Positions 1-9,500 of a stretch of 32,363 nt of DNA are shown here, one piece after another. The position numbers were made by a program, and so were the translations under genes. Under the pieces are notes generated by a model, which searched no databases, was not told where the DNA came from, and was given only the letters and a program-made list of their open reading frames with translations. The stretch is from Cytophagales bacterium Ga0077538 (GTDB taxonomy: Bacteria > Bacteroidota > Bacteroidia > Cytophagales > Cyclobacteriaceae). Numbering within the stretch: the first letter of the stretch is position 1; each line of letters begins with the position of its first letter. Where the stretch lies: the NCBI GenBank assembly GCA_001464155.1, contig LNEN01000316.1, positions 1 to 32,363 on the forward strand, given 5' to 3'.

Positions 1-3
1 CCC

Positions 4-47
4 GTCATGCGTACGCATGACACCCCTCTCTACTTCGTAGAGAGGGG
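4..47. repeat. Tandem perfect palindromes: an 18-bp palindrome (4-21) and an 11-bp-arm hairpin (23-33/37-47)
   Basis: gtcatgcgtacgcatgac is self-complementary; cccctctctac-ttc-gtagagagggg is a perfect inverted repeat. Lies downstream of deoD in the minus direction. Confidence 0.7.
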
Positions 48-125
48 AAAGATCATCGCAGATGAGCTGGGGTGAGTTGGATATTGAGGGTTGTCCTGAA
101 CAAAACTCAACATAACGATCTCTTG

Positions 126-833
126 TCACCTGATACCATGCGCTACTTCGAGCGCCAGGTTTAGCATCTCCACCGTTTTTACTTCGCGATCGGAAGCTGA
201 CAAGGCTTCACCGGTTATAATGTTGTCGCTTACGGTTAACAACGAGATAGTGTTCACATTGAAATAAGCGGCCATGGCATAGACCATGCTCGTCTCCATG
301 TCCACCCCCAGGATACCCTTGGCAATGATGGGATTGTAACGGTGCGGATCTTCACTATAAAAAAGATCGGTGCTAAAAACTGGACCGAGTTGAAGCTTGA
401 TGGTATGTGCCTCCGCTACTTCTCTCGCCTGTTGGAGTAACAAGGGACTTGCCTTCGGAGAAGAAGGACTGTGCATATTGTACTGTTGCACAACGGCCGA
501 GTCTGTGTCCGCCTCTGTGGCCAGCACCAATTGTCCGGGTGAAAGATTCGCCTGAAGGGCACCACAGGTGCCGACACGAATAATGCACTTTACTCCATAA
601 CCATGAATTAGTTCGTGCATATATAAGGCCGTGCTGGGTATGCCCATGCCGGTACCTTGTATAGAAATGCGTTGGCCTTTGTACATACCTGTGTACCCAA
701 ACATGCCGCGGATCTCTGTGTAGAGCACGCTTCCCTCTAACTGCTTCGCGAAATGTTTAGCCCGTAAGGGGTCGCCTGTAATCAATACTGTGCTGGCAAT
801 TTCTCCTGCCTTCGCTCCTATGTGTAAACTCAT
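126..833 (-). CDS. deoD: Purine-nucleoside phosphorylase (DeoD type)
   Basis: 235 aa; VLITGDPLRAKHFA, EIRGMFGYTGMYKG, GTGMGIPSTALYMHELI, IRVGTCGAL and GVDMETSMVYAMA are characteristic of PNP/UDP family, DeoD subtype. Confidence 0.95.
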   Translation of the reverse strand: MSLHIGAKAGEIASTVLITGDPLRAKHFAKQLEGSVLYTEIRGMFGYTGMYKGQRISIQGTGMGIPSTALYMHELIHGYGVKCIIRVGTCGALQANLSPGQLVLATEADTDSAVVQQYNMHSPSSPKASPLLLQQAREVAEAHTIKLQLGPVFSTDLFYSEDPHRYNPIIAKGILGVDMETSMVYAMAAYFNVNTISLLTVSDNIITGEALSASDREVKTVEMLNLALEVAHGIR

Positions 834-978
834 GGTAGAACCACGGCCGACAAATGAGATGCCGTGTAGGCAACAACATTACAAATAGCGCAGACAAAAT
901 AGTATGAGGAAAGTCACCGTTTGAGATGTGCTGAGTTAAGTACTCAGAATACCTCCATTACAAATGTAGGACACCCGT

Positions 979-2259
979 TTAGCTTCTGGTGGCACCATCA
1001 AACGTCATCAGGTCATAATCCCGCCCGGAATCAATTTTCCCGACCCGTTGATGAATCGCCACCAGCGTTACGATAAACTGCAACAAGAAACCTGCGTTGA
1101 AAAATAATTCGTTCATCGGGAAAATACCTTGGTAGGCCATGATAACATAACCAAACATAACTACTGCTAAGAAGGCTGCCACCAAAACGAGTGTCGCTCC
1201 TTCCCGACTTTCACTGTAGGCACGGGTAACAATCACTAAAATGGATAACAACAAAAGGCTGCTCAACCCCAAGTAAAGTTGTACGTAAGCCGTAAACAAC
1301 AGAGGCGGTACAAACAATGTAAAGAGGGTGAACCCCACACAGGCTATGAGAAAGAGAATGCGAAAAACTTTACTCACTTCTCGTGGAAAGAGGCTGCCCA
1401 CCAACAAGGATCCGAAAAGAGTAGATAGATACAAACTGATGTACTCGGTTCGCACCACCAAGTGCCAGTTGATGTCCTCAAACCATTGTACGATCTGATA
1501 GTGGTTTGAGAAGGAGGCACGCACAATCCAAGAAAGGCACAACAAGGCATACAACACAAAGGAGATCTTGCCCTTTGTGAAATAGAGGATCATACTTAAA
1601 AGACCCAGACAGGTTAATCCTCCCATCAGAAGTCCATCCGACAATTCGGTTCTGCTCTTCACCTCTCGCAGCAATGCTGCTCGCCCTAAGAGTAAAGGAT
1701 TGTTGATTCCCGTTCGGTGGTGGTGAAAATTGGAAAGTTGAACAATGATCTCAAGGGTGTCGCCTGTTGGTTCGAAAAAATAAGTCGCTGGCTTCCATTG
1801 AGGAGCGCTCTCACTTTTACTGCTTCCTACCTTTCCATTGTTGCCTACTACTTTTCCGTTCACCAGAAGTTCGTACGAACAATACACGTCCGGCATGTAG
1901 AGCGCGAGTGCCTGTTGTTCGGGTGGTGGAATTACTACCTTCATTCTGTAGGTACCATATTGTATAGAGGATTTACCTTCGGAAGGTGGCCACCAGGAGG
2001 GGATCTGTACCAAACTGCGCGTGGGATTGTTGACCATCTCACGAGCCGAGATGAGTTGGTTGGGATAAAACTCCCAGAAGCCGGCAAGGGAAATGGGCTG
2101 TTTGTCAAGCTGTCCGTCCGGAACAAGCAGGATCGCTTCATGAACAGGTTCTTCTTGTGGAGGCTCTACATCGAAGGCGCTTACGAGAGAAGCAAGGGTG
2201 ATGGATATGATGGGGAATAGCACATGAGTAGGGTTTTGGTCAACTATAGTAGGTTCCAC
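979..2259 (-). CDS. 7TM-DISM-type receptor protein lacking a C-terminal effector domain
   Basis: 426 aa; N-terminal hydrophobic signal, extracellular beta-sandwich-like region (SLAGFWEFYPNQL... GTYRMKVVIPPPEQQALALYMPDVYCSYELLVNGKVVG), then about seven hydrophobic helices; ends shortly after the last TM. Confidence 0.75.
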   Translation of the reverse strand: MEPTIVDQNPTHVLFPIISITLASLVSAFDVEPPQEEPVHEAILLVPDGQLDKQPISLAGFWEFYPNQLISAREMVNNPTRSLVQIPSWWPPSEGKSSIQYGTYRMKVVIPPPEQQALALYMPDVYCSYELLVNGKVVGNNGKVGSSKSESAPQWKPATYFFEPTGDTLEIIVQLSNFHHHRTGINNPLLLGRAALLREVKSRTELSDGLLMGGLTCLGLLSMILYFTKGKISFVLYALLCLSWIVRASFSNHYQIVQWFEDINWHLVVRTEYISLYLSTLFGSLLVGSLFPREVSKVFRILFLIACVGFTLFTLFVPPLLFTAYVQLYLGLSSLLLLSILVIVTRAYSESREGATLVLVAAFLAVVMFGYVIMAYQGIFPMNELFFNAGFLLQFIVTLVAIHQRVGKIDSGRDYDLMTFDGATRS

Positions 2260-2484
2260 ATTTTATGCCAGCTCCTCATCCAAAACTAAAAGTTGAAAAT
2301 CTTGAGCAGAACGAATCTTTTACAACCCTGTGCCTACCCTTACTTTTGAATCTTACTCATTTTGGGAAGAAAAAATCCCAAATCGGTTTTGAGGGAGATG
2401 TAGTATCGAAGAAATAATCTTCTTCTATTCAGACCAACACAACCTGTTCTTCCGGCCTTGGGTCAAACCAAAGTCTATTAAAAC

Positions 2485-2517
2485 AAAAAACCTCTGCAGC
2501 CAGGCCACAGAGGTTTT
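2485..2517 (-). terminator. Rho-independent terminator of the 2537-3247 gene
   Basis: Minus strand reads aaaacctctg-(loop)-cagaggtttt followed by TTTTTTGTTTT, just after the stop codon at 2537. Confidence 0.8.
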
Positions 2518-2536
2518 CAATTAGAAAGCAATCGCA

Positions 2537-3247
2537 TCACATTCGGGGTTTGGTGAACTCAAGACTCGTTAACGCTGTGTACTGAGGGCTTCCGTAGCCA
2601 AACACGGCTTTAACAAATTGCTTGGCAGCTTGCGCCACTTCCACCACATTGTCTTGGCCCATGTACAATACCTCGTTGCGTGTTCTGCGCAAGTGAGTAA
2701 GTTCTACTTCCACGTCTGCCACCGCCTGGTTAGCTGCTCTTAGGTTCTCAAGCATCTGCTCCAAGCTGGCCAGCGACATCGTTTCATTCGTTACCGGGTA
2801 GAAACTGGTTTTCACAATCTCTACCAAGCGCGCGAAGTGATACAACTTAGACACATAGTCCGACCCGTACACCGTTCCATTCTTAGGCTCTTGTCCTTCC
2901 ACTGGCGGAACTGGATCGCGCTGTAAGACGCGTCTTCCATTCAGCCTGCGGCAACAAGCGCGGGCGTCTTCTAGCGTAAGGGGATGAATCCGACTTGCTT
3001 TCAGCATGCTGCAAACACGCGTACTCAATTTCCCTGCCGTTCGGAACATCGCCTCCCGATGGTTGGTAACGTTGGCGTACTTGGTTTGTGCCTCCGTCAT
3101 TGCTTCTAAAATTTGTTGGGCGTTGAGTAACAAGGCATTCAACGCATTTGCCTGGAGGTTTTGTTGTCCGGGATTGTAGGATCCTCCATACCCGGTGCAA
3201 AGGCCCGTGAGCTTCCCAAAGGCGTGCACTGTTTTTGTGTGTGACAT
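2537..3247 (-). CDS. Conserved hypothetical helical protein
   Basis: 236 aa, mostly helical; LTHLRRTRNEVLY and VKAVFGYGSPQYTALTSLEFTK motifs; followed by a terminator. Confidence 0.7.
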   Translation of the reverse strand: MSHTKTVHAFGKLTGLCTGYGGSYNPGQQNLQANALNALLLNAQQILEAMTEAQTKYANVTNHREAMFRTAGKLSTRVCSMLKASRIHPLTLEDARACCRRLNGRRVLQRDPVPPVEGQEPKNGTVYGSDYVSKLYHFARLVEIVKTSFYPVTNETMSLASLEQMLENLRAANQAVADVEVELTHLRRTRNEVLYMGQDNVVEVAQAAKQFVKAVFGYGSPQYTALTSLEFTKPRM

Positions 3248-3571
3248 AAACTTTTTGTTTATAGTGAGTGTAACGTGCCTTCACAGGGTCCGTTGTACTT
3301 TTTTGAATTATTTTAGAAAGTATATATTTTCAGTTTCGTGTAACCCGAAACGGACTGGCACGTTCTAATGCATTTTTTGATGGAGTAGATTTAGCAATTC
3401 GCTGAATGCACTTATTTCACCGACCAATGACAGAGCATCAGTAAGACTGACTTTGCCTTGCTTCTGCTCTGCGAAATTTGAAATTCAGATGAGCGGATTA
3501 CAAATTCGATATCACTAACTGGTAGATAAGCTGGAATACAATCTCTACTAGCAGATGAGTGAAGAGCCTGA

Positions 3572-5032
3572 CTACTTTCTCAATTTATACTCAAACCCAA
3601 AACGCGTGTTTAGCTTATTGGCGTATGGGCTACTCATGTTGTCATCATAGACAAGGTAGAGGATAAATAAGGTGCCTCGTAGGCGATTGACGATCTGATA
3701 ATCTTTCTTAAGACCAATTTGAACAGAGTTGATCCATCGGTATTGGTCTTCCTTGTTCTTAGGTGTAGCAAAAGATGCAACAGGTATACCGTACTGATTC
3801 TCTCCTTCCAGACGAAAGGATATGCCCTTGTTCCAGCGGAACTCTGAAAAGATTCTTGGACCATAGACCTCTTCCTGCTTTTGGTAGGAGGCTCCGCTTC
3901 CAAAACCGATGCGCTGGTTCCAGCCTAGGCCAGCGCTAAAGCGTCTGGTGATCAAATAAGCGAGGGAAGGATTAACATCCACCAACCAATTTTGCGACCG
4001 CTGCACCTGAAAGCTTAAGCCAGTAACAATTCGCTCCGTCCATTTCTTTCCCTTCATTGGATTCATTCGTTTAGGAACCGTTAAGCTGTCTAAGGACTCA
4101 TACTTAAGTTTAAGATCCGACATTTTAGCCATGGCACCAGCCAGTGCCTGTTGTTTTCCTGCAAAGTGATCCTTAGCCAATTTTACAGCCTCTCCTTTTG
4201 CTTGCTCCTTCAGCATTGCTTTTGCCGATTCTTCATCCAAACCCTCTACAGGAAGGTTGCTCTTACCTAGCTCCTCCTTTAAGGCACTCACTTCATCTAT
4301 TGAACCTAGTTGCTTTTCTGCCAGTGCACTTAGCTCTGTGCTTTGTCCCAATCCGCCTTCTTTTATTTGTTGTATGTCCTTTTGATAAGCATCTACTGAG
4401 GAAGAGAGCTCCCCTATTTTGCCCAATTGATCTTTCCCTTGTTGTATCTCTTTAGGTAGTTCTAGATCAGGCTTCAGATTCTCTGTTCTTGTATTTACCT
4501 TAGGTATGTTGGCATTTGCTGATGGTATAGTAGTAGGTAAAGAGCTTGAAGTGGGAAGAGTAGTAGCAGCTGTTGTCAATTCTAAAGGTACCTGATTAGC
4601 CGTGAAAGTATTGATGTTTTGTACTTGCTTATTGATGGCCCCCTCTACTTTAGAGATTGGATCCTGAATTTTTTGCTGAAGCTGTGAGAGTTGTTGATTC
4701 AATGAATCCAAGGTCCTCAATGGTCTTAGTGTATTAAGACTATCCAACTTTTGCTGAAGTAAAGCATTGGGCTGGCCGATGCGTGTAAGACTATCTACCT
4801 TTTGCTGGAGAGCAAACTTCTCTTGCCGTAGCCTTTGTAAAGACCTACTCGTATCGCTTGCAATTTTTATCTGCAAGAGTTGAAGAATTTGTTGTTGAAC
4901 AGAATCGATACTCTTCTGCTTTGCCTCAAATACACTATCTGCTTTACTTATGACAGGTATACGCACAGTATCCTGTTGGGCATACACACCCTGAAAGGCT
5001 AAGAGAACCGCAAATAAGAAGCCGATGCGCAC
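3572..5032 (-). CDS. Secreted coiled-coil protein with C-terminal outer-membrane beta-barrel-like region
   Basis: 486 aa; signal peptide (MRIGFLFAVLLAFQGVYAQ), LQQK(V/L)DSL heptad-like repeats, C-terminal alternating aromatic/hydrophobic strands ending LNTRFGFEYKLRK. Confidence 0.7.
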   Translation of the reverse strand: MRIGFLFAVLLAFQGVYAQQDTVRIPVISKADSVFEAKQKSIDSVQQQILQLLQIKIASDTSRSLQRLRQEKFALQQKVDSLTRIGQPNALLQQKLDSLNTLRPLRTLDSLNQQLSQLQQKIQDPISKVEGAINKQVQNINTFTANQVPLELTTAATTLPTSSSLPTTIPSANANIPKVNTRTENLKPDLELPKEIQQGKDQLGKIGELSSSVDAYQKDIQQIKEGGLGQSTELSALAEKQLGSIDEVSALKEELGKSNLPVEGLDEESAKAMLKEQAKGEAVKLAKDHFAGKQQALAGAMAKMSDLKLKYESLDSLTVPKRMNPMKGKKWTERIVTGLSFQVQRSQNWLVDVNPSLAYLITRRFSAGLGWNQRIGFGSGASYQKQEEVYGPRIFSEFRWNKGISFRLEGENQYGIPVASFATPKNKEDQYRWINSVQIGLKKDYQIVNRLRGTLFILYLVYDDNMSSPYANKLNTRFGFEYKLRK

Positions 5033-5138
5033 AAAGACATTTTAAAAATAGTTAATATCGAACCAAAACTCTCATCTAGTTTCCTAATATCAATGAGATC
5101 AATACGCACACGTTGCAAACGCGCGCGAGTTGGGGAGG

Positions 5139-5606
5139 TCAATTTTTTTTCATTTTTTTCTTCCGAAATGTTCCAATTACCCTTTCAAATTCCAATTTTC
5201 TATCAGGCAACACATTTACATAACCAATTGCTACACCTTCATCTTTAAGAATCACTTCCTTCCAAAAGTTTCCCTTTGTAAAATCATTCTTACCTGAATG
5301 TTGTCCATAAATTACTGTTGTGTCATTGACAATATCTCTTCTATTCATATCCTGAATCACTATTGGGGATCCTTGAATAAAATTATCAGTAATAAAAAGT
5401 ATTGAAGAGTCATTTAAAATGAGTCTGTATTCAATTCCTTCATTCTTCAATAATAAGGTTTTATGGTTTTGTGCCCATTCCTTTGGAATATTAAAATAAC
5501 AACTCTTAAGGTTAAGTTCATTGAACTTGAATTTAATTATAGTTTCATCTGAAGCTCTGCAACAGAATGTTAAGGCTAGTATTATACAAAAATGAAAGTG
5601 TCTCAT
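5139..5606 (-). CDS. Small predicted lipoprotein; candidate immunity protein of the adjacent Rhs toxin
   Basis: 155 aa; N-terminus MRHFHFCIILALTFCCRASDE resembles a lipoprotein signal; starts 6 bp after the Rhs stop codon, same strand, AT-rich. Confidence 0.6.
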   Translation of the reverse strand: MRHFHFCIILALTFCCRASDETIIKFKFNELNLKSCYFNIPKEWAQNHKTLLLKNEGIEYRLILNDSSILFITDNFIQGSPIVIQDMNRRDIVNDTTVIYGQHSGKNDFTKGNFWKEVILKDEGVAIGYVNVLPDRKLEFERVIGTFRKKKMKKN

Positions 5607-5612
5607 TACTAA

Positions 5613-6560
5613 TCAATTTAAGTTAAAATATAAAAAGAAGGACGGTGGTAATACAATGAGTGGTTCTCCATTTATTAATAGATGAACCCCATCATTGTTA
5701 GTTGCATTACTCCTTAAAGTATTAATAACTCTCTCACCTTGACTGTTTATAAATTGAAGACGGAAAGTATTTTCAAAGAAAACCGCCCTTGCCTCTCCGT
5801 AACTAATAAGTGCATTTGTACCATAAAAAATATTATAACTTAAATCACCATTGTTCGAATCAAATGCATGGGCTAATTCATGAAATAGATTTGAAGTAGA
5901 GTTTGATGGAGCACCACCGTCTCCAGGGAGTGTAGGTGTGCCTCCTGGATTCCAATAAACAGTGCCCCCAGCTCCTATTCTATCTAGCTTTGCAAAATTA
6001 TCAGATGAGAGTGTAAAGGCATTTGCATTATTCAAAAGATCTGCCTTTAAAGTATTTATGTTGCTTTCACTTTGTGGTAAAAACCTATTACTCTTGGCCT
6101 GAGTAATAATGAATTTATTATCAGAATTCATAAGCACTGAAAGTACCACTCTCCCTATACTTGTAGTTTCTATAAACTTTAAAGCGGTCGAAACCTGTTT
6201 CAAGAACTTGGTACTTCCTTCATAAAGCTTTCCATTTGCCTTGTAAAAAGCACCATTGGAATATCTTACTTTGAATGAACCTTTGACCGAAATCCAAACT
6301 CCACCTTGCTTGGAGCTTTTACCAATATTAGTTGGCAATTCGTAAATTGCTTTACCCTCTTCATCTTGTCCTAAATAAATTGGGCCATAAAAATTTGGAT
6401 TCCATTGAGAGATTGTTCCCCTAAGCCCACTTGAAAAAAGGTTATACAAACTCCTTAAACTGTTGTAGACATACGTTCCCTGATAACGGCTTGCGTGTAC
6501 ATCGGCCTGCGCTCTGGCTTCTCGATAGTATAAATAATCCAAATTGTCTTGCGCAGGATC
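5613..6560 (-). other. Variable C-terminal domain with an M91 (NleD-like) zinc-metallopeptidase signature
   Basis: About 315 aa after the NDPSGADPA core boundary; HELAH codons at 5868-5882; GTVYWNP...LFHELAHAFDSNNG...EARAVFFENTFR pattern. Confidence 0.65.
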
Positions 6561-9500
6561 TGCCCCGCTCGGATCATTGAAGACAATTGGATTATTGTAG
6601 CTGTAGTTATAGGGAGTTAATGATGAATACTTATTTGCCATAGGGTCAACAGCATTCATTCTTCCAATCGCAGGGTCGTATTCCCTGAAGAACATCTCAT
6701 AATTATTGGTGGCATTGTTCAACTCACTACCTCCATTGTATAAGAAATTGTTGCTTGTTACATCCTCATCACGACTCCAGCTATTTACTGTTTGCAAACC
6801 AAAGGGGTAGTACTCATTGTACTGAATGATGTTAGTGGGTGTATGCGTCACTTTGAAATCATCAAAATAAACATCAATGGGAGTACCATTTTCATTAGAT
6901 AAGTAAATATAAATATAACCAGCCTCTGCAAAAGTAATCTCGGGCATTTCTAGCTTTTCGTGAGGTATATCTGTACCGCTTTCTTTAGCTATTTCTGTAA
7001 TTCTTTTGTAACCACTTTTAGAAGGAATCGGCTCAAACGTTTTATCAAAAACCAGCCAATTCAAATAGGCCTTAGGACCTGTTCCATTGTCTCCATCTCT
7101 TACCAGCAAACCTGCAAATGGAATTGATGACGCTGAGGGTAAACCATAAAAGCCTCCATCTATAATGGTACCTGGTGCCGTTGTGCCGTTGGCTATGGCC
7201 GTCATCAAATCATTAAGTGTGGTCGTCCAATTGGATGAGTTGGGATCGACATACTTGGCAAAAACTTCTGCCTTTATTTTATCACCTGGGGCAACGGCCA
7301 CTGATCGCGCCAGTCCATAGGTCTCTGAAGGGCTTCCTGAAAGGCGGACTGCATACTTTGTTGCTGCACTGTTTGTATGATCGAACATGCCAAAGTTTAT
7401 TTTTCGAACATCCTCATACTTCAAAAATTTGGCAGCCTCGCTATTTTCATTGGCAGTCTCTAGCGTTGCTACCGGAGCATCTGGTGTTGGTATAGCCGAA
7501 CTGAACACTATGCGTGTATTGCCCTGATGGTCAGCAATCGCATACTGGTACTCATAGTTACTACCATTTTTTACTATTCTTCCCTCTGGTGAGCTAAAGA
7601 ATGCCAGGTTATCATTTTCGTATACAAAGCCTCCTACATAATCAGTGGTAGTTGTATCTACTCCCTTTATAACACTTATCCCTAGTTTCACGCCCGTAGC
7701 ATCGTAGCTATAGTTTACCGTTTTGCCATTGGTAAACACAACCTGTTGCACTTTGCCCAGGTTATTATAGTGGATAGAAGAAATATTTTTGTTCTCATCT
7801 TTTGTTAACTGACCGGCCGCGTTATAGGCGTACTCTTGAGTACCGTTAAGCTTGCCGTTGAGAAAACCATCTTGCGTTCCCATATCTTCCACTTTGCTCA
7901 GTTGGTTTCCTACACTATAGGTGTAACTCAAGTTATCAATGGTAGTAATGTTGCCCAAGCTATCTTTTGCGCTTCTGCTTAGTGTATTAATATTTCCGTT
8001 TACATCATAGCTCATGTTTTCATTGAAGGCTCCTACATGCTTATTCCAACCAGTACTGGTTGCCGCTTTGAAGGTCGAGGTGGCCAAGCGATCACTCTCT
8101 ACAGCACCGCTGCCCGTTCCTACCTCCTTCCATTTGATAGCAGAAATATTACCATTGTAATACGGAGTATTGCCCAACCCGGATTCTGAAGCCGGTGTAT
8201 TGTATAACAATTCCATTCCAAAGTAATCATTGTTCTCATCATTGGTGGTACCATCCGATACCAGTTGAGCATTATTGATCGACTTCAACCAGCCACGAAT
8301 ACTATAGCGAAGATCTACACTCTGCAACCACGTAGTGCCACCATTGCTTAAGTGGAGTTTTTTATCTACCACTTGACCCAAAGCGTTGTACTCATAAGCA
8401 ACCACCTGTTGTTCGGCACTTCCGTTGATGGAGTGATGAATGGCAATCGTTCTCCATGTATCATCGTAGGTATAGCGTTGCCTTACGCTAACTGTTGTGC
8501 CTCCATTGTGTGTACTCTTTGTTTCCAGCATGTGTCCAGCAAAATCGTACAATACACTTGTTCGATCTTGTACTGCCAGATTTTTATGATTATTGGATTG
8601 TGTTTGAATAGGCCGGTCGTATGTATCGTAGAACACTACAGACACTAGCCAATTGGTAGTACCCAATATCAACTTTTTGCTACCGGTGGCTAAACCACGC
8701 AGCGAGGTTTGTGTAGCAGAAGGATAATCGCTAGGGTTGTAGGTATAATCCGCACTGCCATTCCTGTCAAAGTCGTACGAATCGTAGTAGTTAAAAGTAA
8801 GAGGGCTAATATTCGTAGGGAATACTATACTACTATACCCGTGGTAGGTTGAATTGACTTCTGGCTTTTCATAGTAAGGACCTGTTGCGTTGGTAAATAA
8901 CTTCTGCACGGCCACACGAGTTGTCTGTGTGGTATTTGTATAAAGTCCACTATACACAGGTCTGTTCAAATAGTCGTACTTAATGGCCAACCACTGATTG
9001 GAAGCACGCTGGTTGGCATCCTGCGTCAGTACCACTCTGCCCAATTTATCGTACACGGTATACTGTACAGCTGCTCCCGGCACCTTCGTTTCCACCACCC
9101 GGCCAATGCTGTCGTAGGTATATTTATAAATTAACTCTGAAAGATTTAGATCTGCTTCCAAATTAGGTGTGTCATCCAGTAAGCTCACGGCTTTGGGCGA
9201 CACCTGGTATTTTAATCTGCCGTACACATCATATACATAATAGGTTTGCAACCAAACACCTGTTGCTGCTTCTACTTGCTTTAATACCAATTGGCCTTGC
9301 GCATTGGTATAGCTGCGCACAAGATTTCCATTCTCGTCTGTGGTCGAGCTCATCATCACTTTTCCTACAGGATAAGAGCCTGTTGATGTACCATCTGCAT
9401 TCCATCGAAGCACAGGATAACTTACTGTGTTAAGTATGACTTCATTCTTCACGGTATGGTTGGTGCCTGGCTGCCAATCGGCACCGGGCGCTCCTTGTTC

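Noticed and set aside
373-588. Minus-strand 71-aa ORF inside deoD
   Set aside because: Alternate-frame shadow of a well-supported gene.
961-968. CAAATGTA (minus-strand TACATTTG), matching the Bacteroidota -7 element TAnnTTTG upstream of deoD
   Set aside because: No -33 TTG at suitable spacing on the minus strand; a chance match is likely.
1717-2220. 167-aa plus-strand ORF
   Set aside because: Fully antisense to the 7TM-DISM receptor gene; no recognisable domain, composition looks like an out-of-frame shadow.
2883-3284. 133-aa minus-strand ORF overlapping the 236-aa gene
   Set aside because: Same strand, different frame; low-complexity Arg/Ser-rich shadow, whereas the 236-aa frame is protein-like and has a terminator.
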